Source of the DNA: CAZUQP01 sp964622455
GTDB lineage: Bacteria; Pseudomonadota; Gammaproteobacteria; DSM-16500
Direction: 5' to 3'
NCBI GenBank assembly: GCA_964622455.1
Contig: CAZUQP010000015.1
Coordinates: 1 to 6,534 of the forward strand
Length of the DNA stretch: 6,534 nucleotides
Both the position numbers and the translations under genes were made by a program. Every line of letters begins with the position of its first letter. Positions within the stretch are counted from its first letter, which is position 1. The notes under the pieces were generated by a model that worked only from the letters and a program-made list of their open reading frames with translations, searched no databases and had not been told where the DNA came from. Shown here piece by piece: positions 1 to 5,929 of the stretch.

Positions 1-6
1 GCCCGC
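1..6 (-). tRNA. Probable 5' end of tRNA-Gly, cut by window edge
   Basis: Read on the minus strand, the last six bases are GCGGGC, the usual 5' acceptor strand of bacterial tRNA-Gly. In many gammaproteobacteria the order Thr(UGU)-Tyr(GUA)-Gly-Thr precedes tuf, and this sits 65 bases downstream of tRNA-Tyr, exactly where tRNA-Gly is expected. Only six bases are visible, so the call rests mainly on conserved gene order. Confidence 0.45.
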
Positions 7-71
7 AACAAATAACATTCCACATTCATTAAAACTTTTACTGTTTTTGAATCTTAATTCAGTTTCTTGTA

Positions 72-153
72 TGGAGGGGGAAGGATTCGAACCTTCGAAG
101 GCAGAGCCGTCAGATTTACAGTCTGATCCCTTTGACCGCTCGGGAACCCCTCC
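72..153 (-). tRNA. tRNA-Tyr (anticodon GUA)
   Basis: The reverse complement folds as a class II (long variable arm) tRNA of 82 nt. The acceptor strands GGAGGGG and CCCCTCC pair perfectly, the anticodon loop is CTGTAAA with GTA at 117-119, and the T arm carries GGTTCGAATCC. The length without CCA matches E. coli tRNA-Tyr. The discriminator base is A at 72, followed by TAC rather than CCA, so the CCA end is not encoded and must be added by the CCA-adding enzyme. It is the second gene of the tRNA operon. Confidence 0.96.
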
Positions 154-166
154 TAAAAAATCGAGC

Positions 167-184
167 CCTGAATTCTCCTTCAGG
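167..184 (-). other. Hairpin in the spacer between tRNA-Thr and tRNA-Tyr
   Basis: CCTGAA (167-172) and TTCAGG (179-184) are perfect inverted repeats around a six-base loop. On the minus strand the stem is followed by GCTCGATTTTTTA just before tRNA-Tyr. It could be a processing structure in the polycistronic tRNA precursor, or a leaky attenuator because of the T run. The six-base stem has mixed base composition and the T run starts six bases away, so it is not a strong terminator. Confidence 0.4.
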
Positions 185-216
185 ATCATCAAGATGTCAA
201 CTTACTTTAAAATAAT

Positions 217-292
217 TGGAGCTAGCGGTCGGAATCGAACCGACGACCTACTGATTACAAATCAGTTGCTCTACCAGCTGAGCTACGCCAGC
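217..292 (-). tRNA. tRNA-Thr (anticodon UGU)
   Basis: The reverse complement gives a canonical 76-nt tRNA including an encoded CCA. The acceptor pair is GCTGGCG/CGCTAGC with one G-U wobble, the D arm contains GCTCAGCTGGTAGAGC, the anticodon stem is ACTGA/TCAGT around the loop TTTGTAA with TGT at 257-259, and the T arm contains GGTTCGATTCC. The discriminator is U (T at 220 of the complement), followed by CCA (217-219). It is the first gene of the operon, about 24 nt downstream of the predicted start of transcription. Confidence 0.97.
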
Positions 293-322
293 AATAAAAA
301 TTCTTTCGAAAAACAGGCGGCA

Positions 323-351
323 ATTTTATGCAATATAAATTCTGATAGCAA
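323..351 (-). promoter_or_regulatory. Sigma-70-type promoter of the tRNA operon
   Basis: On the minus strand there is a -35 element TTGCTA (346-351; 4 of 6 to TTGACA), a 17-bp spacer (329-345), and a -10 element TAAAAT (323-328; 5 of 6 to TATAAT). The discriminator TGCCGCC that follows is GC-rich in an otherwise AT-rich spacer, as is typical of stringently controlled stable-RNA promoters. Transcription would start near 316, some 24 nt before tRNA-Thr. The promoter lies in the gap directly after the stop codon of the kinase gene. Confidence 0.65.
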
Positions 352-366
352 ACAAAATAAATCAAT

Positions 367-852
367 TCACTCAACTAACCAGGGTTTAATCTGGCCAATA
401 ATTGCGTTTTGATCACTCTCATTGATTAAAATTTTATGCGCCAGTAAAGGTTCCTCAAAAAACTGGCTAATCTGATAGGCATAGTCATAGCTAATGCCGT
501 TTTTTCGTTTATTCAATCGAGTTCTTATATTTTCTAGCGTTGTTTTAACATGAACAAAAATAGCGCCCGGAAACGCAATAGAAAGTGTAGTACGATTTTT
601 TTCTTTATAGAGCGCCTGGGATATCACAAGATGTTCATGTTGTGATTGCAATGCATCAATTTTTTTAATAACAAGCTCTGTCATCTCATCGCGCATCGCT
701 TGGGTAAAAAATTGTTTATGAGCTATCGCTTCGCGCATTTTTTCAGGTAAAGCCGCATCCGCATCCCAATAATGAAAGTGAAATTCTTTTGCAAGAATTT
801 CGCCAACGAAATTTTTTCCAGAGCCGCTTAGGCCGAATAAGATGATCAACAT
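367..852 (-). CDS. Small P-loop kinase, gluconokinase-like
   Basis: The 161-residue cytosolic protein begins with a beta strand and a Walker A loop, GLSGSGKN (7-14). Further features follow the gluconokinase (GntK) subfamily of shikimate/gluconate kinases in order: WDAD (29-32) at the place of the substrate-site DxD, a central RDEM (54-57), ISQALYKEKNR (77-87) at the place of the family's CSALKxxYR, RLNKRK (112-117) in the lid, and SQFFEEP (129-135) matching the SQFxxLExP segment. The position after the Walker lysine is Asn rather than Ser/Thr, and the lid HF motif is not kept, so the substrate may not be gluconate. I chose the ATG at 852 because it has GAAG upstream and places the P-loop near the N terminus as usual; a TTG at 882 would add ten residues. 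The start lies 64 bases after the ATP-grasp stop, so operon membership is possible but not certain. Confidence 0.75.
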   Translation of the reverse strand: MLIILFGLSGSGKNFVGEILAKEFHFHYWDADAALPEKMREAIAHKQFFTQAMRDEMTELVIKKIDALQSQHEHLVISQALYKEKNRTTLSIAFPGAIFVHVKTTLENIRTRLNKRKNGISYDYAYQISQFFEEPLLAHKILINESDQNAIIGQIKPWLVE

Positions 853-916
853 AGATTTTTCTTCACAAGTACTATTTAACAATTTGAAATTAGCACTTTA
901 ATACACAATGCGAACG

Positions 917-2137
917 TTAGCCAAATGAAATGGTTGATTTTGCATACTCTAATCTTTGCATAACCTCAGCATAAGTAGGGGCAGTAAAAACGCAAGAGGC
1001 TACACGTCCCTGAAAAGTAGTCAAAGGAGGAACATATTCACCTGGTTTATGGAACACTTTAAAATCATAAAAACCGGGAATATTCTTTAAATTTTCAACA
1101 CCATTGATTTCTTGAAAAACATTTTTTCCTTTTAAGTCAAAATAACACATCCCTGCATACTGCAAAATCGTATCAGAAATTTTTTCTATAGGTAAACCAA
1201 GATGCGTTTTTATCATGGCTTCATACATACTGACACCTTTGGCTAAAAAAATGAGGTCGCATATCCTACATCCCGCTAGTCGACCCGCAATTTCCATTAA
1301 CACAGGGCCTTCTTCATCAATCCTAAGTTCCGCATGAAATACACCTAGATTAATGTTTAAAGCAGCAATAACTTCCTTCACATATTGTTTAATTATTTTT
1401 TGTTTTTCTAGAGTAATATCGGCAGGAACGATATGGCCCATTTCGATAAATAAAGGTTCAGGCGTTAAAAATTTTTTTGTGATTGAAGCTATCTGAGTAT
1501 ACTGATTATCTACATAGCCCTCTACACTAAATTCTTCGCCATTAATATATTCTTCTATCAGTGCTACGCTTCCTATCCCTTTACCCATTTCTGTCCATGG
1601 ATCGTTACACATAGCATGATATGCTGCTGATAATTCAGCAAGATTGTTTATTTTTGAAACATGCATACTACCCGATTGATCTACAGGTTTTATGATACAG
1701 GGAAAACCAATATATTCCACTGCGTTATTAATTTTATCGTGTGAATCTAATAAAATATATTTAGGCGTTCTTACGCTCTTTTGTCGTAATGCGTTTCTCA
1801 TTTTATGCTTATCGCGCAAAGCTTCCCCTGTTTCGATGCTTACACCAGGCACTTGTATAAGCTTAGCTAATTGAGCAGTCAATGCCACATATATCTCAAA
1901 TCCAGGGATAGCAGCAGATATACCAAACTCTTTATGTAATGTTAATGTTGCCTCCGAAATGGCGGATAAATTATTTGTATCAACCTGAATTTTTTTAAAA
2001 ATATACTTATGATATTCCTCTGGGATAACACGATCATCTTGATTTGCTGATAGAACAAATACATTTAATCCCATAGCATAAGCTGTTGGTAAAATCTGCA
2101 ATCCAGCTGTTGATGGTTCTAAAATTAATACGTTCAT
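917..2137 (-). CDS. ATP-grasp carboxylate-amine ligase (amino-acid ligase type)
   Basis: The 406-residue cytosolic enzyme should join a carboxylate to an amine through an acyl phosphate, using ATP. An N-terminal Rossmann-like pre-ATP-grasp domain (about 1-100, MNVLILEPSTAG) is followed by the ATP-grasp core: DKHKMR (109-114), FPCIIKP with the ATP-binding K150, the Ser/Gly-rich flap QSGSMHV (154-160), the hinge EEYINGEEFSVEG (195-207), GHIVPA (234-239), HAEL (268-271) and MEIAGRLAG (281-289). E270 and E282 are the likely magnesium ligands. The C-terminal 110 residues resemble the extra domain of L-amino-acid ligases, with a glycine and proline-rich stretch near 365-372. Length and domain order fit that family (BacD-like); substrates cannot be read from sequence. 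Its start codon overlaps the oxidase stop codon by 4 bases (ATGA), so translation is coupled. Confidence 0.85.
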   Translation of the reverse strand: MNVLILEPSTAGLQILPTAYAMGLNVFVLSANQDDRVIPEEYHKYIFKKIQVDTNNLSAISEATLTLHKEFGISAAIPGFEIYVALTAQLAKLIQVPGVSIETGEALRDKHKMRNALRQKSVRTPKYILLDSHDKINNAVEYIGFPCIIKPVDQSGSMHVSKINNLAELSAAYHAMCNDPWTEMGKGIGSVALIEEYINGEEFSVEGYVDNQYTQIASITKKFLTPEPLFIEMGHIVPADITLEKQKIIKQYVKEVIAALNINLGVFHAELRIDEEGPVLMEIAGRLAGCRICDLIFLAKGVSMYEAMIKTHLGLPIEKISDTILQYAGMCYFDLKGKNVFQEINGVENLKNIPGFYDFKVFHKPGEYVPPLTTFQGRVASCVFTAPTYAEVMQRLEYAKSTISFG

Positions 2138-2895
2138 ATTTCCATAAAAAGTTTTCTATTTAATTGTTTGAATAATTTTTCATATAATTTCATATAGTGC
2201 ATTGCGCCCAAAGTGACTAATGCGATTGAATCTGGTTCTATTTTTAAATAGTCTTCTAAAATTTTTTCACTATAAAACAAATGCGCCGGTTCAACTATCG
2301 TATGAATCCAAAAAAATTTGAGCGCAGAATTTTCTTGTGAAGTAACTTTATAATATTCTTTATGAGCCCAGAATCCTGCTAAAAAATTTTTAAATTCAAT
2401 CCATGAGGTCAATTCCGAAGCCAAATGAAAACCTAAACTAATAGATAATGGTTTTTTTCGGTAATACAGATTAGACGCTTTTCCTATTTTTATTCCTGCT
2501 GGCAAAATATATTGGCTAGCAATCAATTCATCAGAAGAAATTTGAAAATAGTGAGTTGTTTCTTTAAAAAGCTGATGGTGTGTAGGCAGTAAGTTTTTCC
2601 GAATGTCATCTAAACCAAATTCATCGACTGCCGTACTTAAAGTGTAAGCACTCTTACTCATAGCTTCCCACGGATTTATTTTATTCCAATAATCATAGAT
2701 TCTAAGAGAAAGACTTAAAATCCCACTCGGCGTTTCGCGAAAAAATGCCCACAAAGTTGCCATAAATATTTTTAATTTATTGTTATCTAAAAAATTCTCT
2801 TTGAAATTCTTGCCAAATAACTCCAATTGCTGCATTCCATTATGGGCATGAATTTTTTCTTTTAGCTGAGTTATCTCTTTAATATATAGCGCCAT
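2134..2895 (-). CDS. Heme-oxygenase-like diiron oxidase (HDO) candidate
   Basis: The 253-residue, mostly helical, soluble protein has the marks of the iron-containing redox enzyme (heme-oxygenase-like, PqqC/TenA/CADD/UndA fold) superfamily. In order: DEFG (91-94) with E92, HHQLF (106-110) with H106, GFHLASE (155-161) with E161 followed by a helix ending FLAGF, and FFWIHTIVEPAH (194-205) giving H198, E202 and H205 in the family's H-x3-D/E-x2-H pattern. That is a complete set of six candidate metal ligands; the fifth is Glu where Asp is more common. Characterised HDO proteins use O2 to cleave, decarboxylate or N-oxygenate fatty acids and amino acids, so oxidation of an amino-acid-derived substrate is a reasonable inference. 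It starts 11 bases after the upstream stop and overlaps the ATP-grasp start by 4 bases. The Shine-Dalgarno is weak, as expected for coupled translation. An alternative reading is a non-metal TenA/PqqC-like protein, but the ligands argue against that. Confidence 0.72.
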   Translation of the reverse strand: MALYIKEITQLKEKIHAHNGMQQLELFGKNFKENFLDNNKLKIFMATLWAFFRETPSGILSLSLRIYDYWNKINPWEAMSKSAYTLSTAVDEFGLDDIRKNLLPTHHQLFKETTHYFQISSDELIASQYILPAGIKIGKASNLYYRKKPLSISLGFHLASELTSWIEFKNFLAGFWAHKEYYKVTSQENSALKFFWIHTIVEPAHLFYSEKILEDYLKIEPDSIALVTLGAMHYMKLYEKLFKQLNRKLFMEI

Positions 2896-2906
2896 AATAC
2901 CATTCT

Positions 2907-4226
2907 TTATTTTTTAGCTATTCTCACACAACCGCGAATCAATGATCCAGAGTCCGCAAACTCTCTTGATGTATTTTCTGAATAATACGTCAACGAGCTA
3001 TCTCCAATTACCATATCGCGCGTTAATTTAATTTCTCCATGTCTATCTAGTTTAGAATGAAAATACTCAAATTCCGCATGGGTTGCAATATTACATATGA
3101 TGGTATCTTCAACCTTTAATTTATTACAGTATATTTCTTCTATGAAGATTTGCATGACATGCCTAAGTTCTGATAGATCTTGAAGAGTACTAGAAATCTT
3201 ACGCGATTTAGGTGAAAATTCCAACGTGGTAGGAAAGGTCAAAGAATAATAAATGGGTTGATTGGCTTCAAATAAAGAAAAATGTTTCGGTAAAAACATT
3301 GTTGGGTTATATCCCCTGATCCCATAACTTTCAACATATACTTTTTGTAACAGTGAAACAGGTGCACATGAATCATCTGCCGCTACCCCAAAGCCCGGAA
3401 CAATCCCCGCAGCCATCATGAATAAATGTTTTGCCGTGTCTGCAAGATACGGATTAGGCTTTAAATTTCGATTAGCTTGTGCTCCAGAGAACGCCAAATT
3501 ATAGAGCATTTGATTACGCTCATAAGCTGATTTTTGCCATGCTTTTTCTAACATTAAAAGATATAAAGTTCGCCAAGCATTATCATGTTTTATTTTTTCA
3601 AACCATTGTTCCGAAAAAAATAATAATTCAGTAGCCCAATCGCAGTCTAATAACGGATGATGAGTAATGGATTTAAAAATGTCCCATTGTTCTATTAAGG
3701 TTTTTGGCGGTAATTGACGTACATTAAAATCTCTCTTAAGATTTTTATGTAACGAATGATCACTGATATTGGGTAACATAAAAATAAACCGCGCTCCAGC
3801 AGTGATCGTGAACATTTTAATGGGGTGGAAAGAGGGAACTGCGTCTAATTTTCTCCATAAAGCAAAAATCGAACCCGGCGATACAACACCCACCGGTAAA
3901 ATTTGCTTGGTTAGCCCAATAGATTCATGCGCAGTATTTTTAAGAACAATACCTGCCGGAAGACCCTTTCCGGAATAAGTAAAATCTGCACGCATTTTGC
4001 TATCAATTCTAATATCATCAATAGGAATAATTTCACCTTCATTACTCGGCAAATAAAAAACACCTTCATTAACAATAGAGCTTCCATAAGGATAACTAGC
4101 AAGATAAAGAGGGAATTTTTCACCTGGATCAATATCATCAATCACTTTAGTGAGCTGATGATTTACGCTTAGAATTTTTGTTCTTATCTCTTTCCAAAAA
4201 ACTTTTTTTATCGCCGCATTTTGCAT
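2907..4226 (-). CDS. Conserved-looking protein of unknown function, 439 aa
   Basis: I do not recognise the family. The protein is soluble with no signal peptide and no clear transmembrane segment. The N-terminal third (about 38-130) is strand-rich and ends in a proline/glycine-rich part, LPVGVVSPGSIFALWRKLD (110-128), followed by ITAGARFIFMLP (141-152). The middle (170-250) is helical with many Trp and Leu residues. A second compact motif region lies around 270-315, with AAGIVPGFGVAADDSCAPVS, then Q-KVYVESYG and YNPTMFLPKHF; its Gly, Pro, Asp and Cys residues look like an active or binding site. The C-terminal part (330-439) is again strand-rich. It lies between the transporter (36-base gap) and the oxidase (11-base gap) on the same strand, so it is probably another enzyme or a partner protein of the same pathway. 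The start ATG has only a weak Shine-Dalgarno (GTGAAAT region). Existence of the gene is clear; function is open. Confidence 0.85.
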   Translation of the reverse strand: MQNAAIKKVFWKEIRTKILSVNHQLTKVIDDIDPGEKFPLYLASYPYGSSIVNEGVFYLPSNEGEIIPIDDIRIDSKMRADFTYSGKGLPAGIVLKNTAHESIGLTKQILPVGVVSPGSIFALWRKLDAVPSFHPIKMFTITAGARFIFMLPNISDHSLHKNLKRDFNVRQLPPKTLIEQWDIFKSITHHPLLDCDWATELLFFSEQWFEKIKHDNAWRTLYLLMLEKAWQKSAYERNQMLYNLAFSGAQANRNLKPNPYLADTAKHLFMMAAGIVPGFGVAADDSCAPVSLLQKVYVESYGIRGYNPTMFLPKHFSLFEANQPIYYSLTFPTTLEFSPKSRKISSTLQDLSELRHVMQIFIEEIYCNKLKVEDTIICNIATHAEFEYFHSKLDRHGEIKLTRDMVIGDSSLTYYSENTSREFADSGSLIRGCVRIAKK

Positions 4227-4262
4227 AAAATCTATTTCACATTAAAAACATTATTTTTGCAC

Positions 4263-5741
4263 CTAACCTTGGCCCATATTTCCTTCAATTAATTTTCGCA
4301 TGGGTTTTACAAATCCCAGCAAGATCGCGCCAGCGAAAAGTGCAGACCACCCAAGAATTCCAAATACCCACGAATAAGCAATCGATGTAGCTAAGGGAGC
4401 GATATTTTCTGAAGGAAGCACTGTCCATGTAGAGACAACACCTGCTAAGACATTGGCAACCGCTGTCGCAAAATACCAAACCCCAATCATTAATCCAAGC
4501 ATTTGTTTAGGTGAAAGCCTCGTCATCATAGACAGTCCTACTGGCAAGACTAAGAGCTCTCCTAGACTCTGTAAAAAATAGCTTAATACAATCCACCATA
4601 GATTAATTTGCCCTGTCGACTCCTGCATTGAAATTCCTAAAGGCAAAATAACAAAACCAAGTCCCACAAGAATAGTCCCGAACGCAAATTTGCTAGGGAT
4701 AGAAGGATTCATTTTTTTTGTATCTAACCATGTCCACAATTTAGAAATAAGTGGTCCGCATGTCATAATAAAAAATGGGTTCAACGCTAAAAAAGCAACA
4801 GTCGGAATCATCCAAACATACCAATTTCGATCTACATTATATTCTGTATAGAGTGTCAATGACATTGCCGCTTGCTCACATAAAACACAAAAAAGAATTG
4901 AAAATGCTGTAAGCAACAAACAAGCAAATAATCGATTCCGAATTTGTGCAGAAAATTGGAAACTATTTTTTAATGTTTTTAAAATCAATAAACCGCCCAA
5001 TAAAAAAAGTACGATATTTGCAATTTTAGAATTTTTCACTAAAATCTCGCTGAGAACAACGGCTAATACAAGCCCCGATCCAATGATTAAATAATGGGAC
5101 TTTTTTACTTTCGGCAAAACAGAATGCCGATAAATAAAAAAATAAAATATAGCAATCCCTAATAAAGTTCCCATACCCGCCATAAAGAATGCGCTATGCC
5201 ATCCCAATAAAGAAATAATACTTGCTGAAATAAGCGGGGGAATAAATGCACCAGCATTCACTGCCGAATATAAAATAGAAAAGCCACCGTCCCGTCGAGG
5301 ATCGTTTTTTTCATATATTTGGCCTAATACCCCTGAAATATTAGGCATAAAAAACCCGTTCCCCATAATTACCATAGCAAGCGCAATATAAAAAAACCGC
5401 GTTCCAGGAACACTTAGCAAAAAATATCCGGTTGCTAATAACATTCCCCCAAGAACCACTGCGCGTTTTGAACCTAAAAAAGTATCCGCTAAATACCCCC
5501 CCACCAAAGGTGTTAGATAGAGCAAAGCAGTAAATGCTGCAAAGATGATATAAGCTTTTTCAGAAGGAAATAGCAGCATTTTAACCATATATAAAACTAA
5601 AATACCACGCGTAGTATAGTATCCAAAACGTTCCCATAAGTTGGAAGCAGAAATCAAATATAAAGCACGCGGTTGTTTATCTAAAGAATAAGGAGAGATT
5701 TTTAAATAATCTTGCTCTCGGGAAATAACTTGTTCAGACAT
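4263..5741 (-). CDS. POT/PTR2 family transporter (MFS, peptide-transporter-like)
   Basis: The 492-residue inner-membrane protein has about 14 hydrophobic segments, as in bacterial POT proteins: six N-terminal, two extra helices near 216-255, then six more. Family marks are NLWERFGYY (34-42) in TM1, GGYLADTFLGSKR (81-93) in the TM2-3 loop, GNGFFMPN (127-134) in TM4, YEKNDPRRDGGFSILYSAVNAGAF (143-166), and FLQSLGELLVLPVGLSM (389-405) in TM10. It aligns by eye with E. coli DtpA over TM1-TM5 and has the usual length. POT proteins normally import di- and tripeptides with protons. Two conserved residues are changed: the first Glu of ExxERFxYY is N34, and the TM4 Lys of GNGxFKxN is M132; E37, R38 and E395 remain. 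The carrier may therefore be altered in proton coupling or substrate. The start has a good Shine-Dalgarno, AAGGA, six bases upstream (5748-5752). It is first in the gene series. Confidence 0.9.
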   Translation of the reverse strand: MSEQVISREQDYLKISPYSLDKQPRALYLISASNLWERFGYYTTRGILVLYMVKMLLFPSEKAYIIFAAFTALLYLTPLVGGYLADTFLGSKRAVVLGGMLLATGYFLLSVPGTRFFYIALAMVIMGNGFFMPNISGVLGQIYEKNDPRRDGGFSILYSAVNAGAFIPPLISASIISLLGWHSAFFMAGMGTLLGIAIFYFFIYRHSVLPKVKKSHYLIIGSGLVLAVVLSEILVKNSKIANIVLFLLGGLLILKTLKNSFQFSAQIRNRLFACLLLTAFSILFCVLCEQAAMSLTLYTEYNVDRNWYVWMIPTVAFLALNPFFIMTCGPLISKLWTWLDTKKMNPSIPSKFAFGTILVGLGFVILPLGISMQESTGQINLWWIVLSYFLQSLGELLVLPVGLSMMTRLSPKQMLGLMIGVWYFATAVANVLAGVVSTWTVLPSENIAPLATSIAYSWVFGILGWSALFAGAILLGFVKPMRKLIEGNMGQG

Positions 5742-5758
5742 TCAGCTTCCTTACTAGA

Positions 5759-5784
5759 TAACTCAATTATTTTACTCAATTTTT
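5759..5784. repeat. Two-copy direct repeat just upstream of the transporter gene
   Basis: TAACTCAATTATT (5759-5771) is followed directly by TTACTCAATTTTT (5772-5784), 11 of 13 identical, with the core ACTCAATT exact in both. The pair ends seven bases before the Shine-Dalgarno of the transporter. A tandem pair with a period near one helical turn could be an operator or lie in the 5' leader. In AT-rich DNA it may also be chance. Confidence 0.35.
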
Positions 5785-5838
5785 TACCGTTGATTTTCAT
5801 CGCATTTTTATAGCCTTTAATTTGCGGCATAAAAATAA

Positions 5839-5857
5839 TCAAATAATTATCATTATA
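5839..5857 (-). promoter_or_regulatory. Fur-box-like element in the divergent intergenic region
   Basis: On the minus strand TATAATGATAATTATTTGA matches the 19-bp Fur consensus GATAATGATAATCATTATC at 14 of 19 positions, including eleven in a row (ATAATGATAAT). A further ATAATGAT overlaps just upstream on the same strand (to about 5865), giving an extended array of the kind Fur often binds. It lies about 100 bases before the transporter start and about 75 before the divergent gene. The surrounding DNA is very AT-rich, so the match carries less weight than in GC-balanced DNA. I found no convincing -35/-10 pair for either gene beside it. Confidence 0.4.
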
Positions 5858-5929
5858 TCATTATTCTTATTTTCTAATTACATTTTGCAGCGAGTTTAAT
5901 CGCATATTGACGAGCCATAAGGAAATAAG

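Noticed and set aside
47..412. Plus-strand open frame of 121 codons at the left edge
   Set aside because: It runs through both tRNA genes antisense and into the kinase gene; its protein is the well-known false product of reverse tRNA sequence.
852..882. TTG start at 882 for the kinase
   Set aside because: The ATG at 852 has a nearby GAAG and puts the P-loop at the usual distance from the N terminus.
853..916. Possible terminator or promoter between the ATP-grasp and kinase genes
   Set aside because: There are short complementary bits (GGCTAACG against CGTTAGCC within AACGTT) but no stem followed by a T run, and -35/-10 candidates are poor.
1692..1874. 60-codon plus-strand frame inside the ATP-grasp gene
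   Set aside because: It is antisense to the conserved ATP-grasp core, so it is a shadow frame.
3769..4172. Several open frames of 69-81 codons on both strands inside the 439-aa gene
   Set aside because: They lie fully inside a longer, well-placed gene, lack convincing ribosome sites and give low-complexity or unremarkable proteins.
4285..4479. 64-codon minus-strand frame at the end of the transporter gene
   Set aside because: It is a shifted frame within the transporter, which is itself intact to its stop; there is no sign of a frameshift.
5885..5910. Promoter for the HTH-like gene (TTGCAG with TATTGA)
   Set aside because: The spacer is only 14 bases and the -10 match is weak; no other pair in the region was better.
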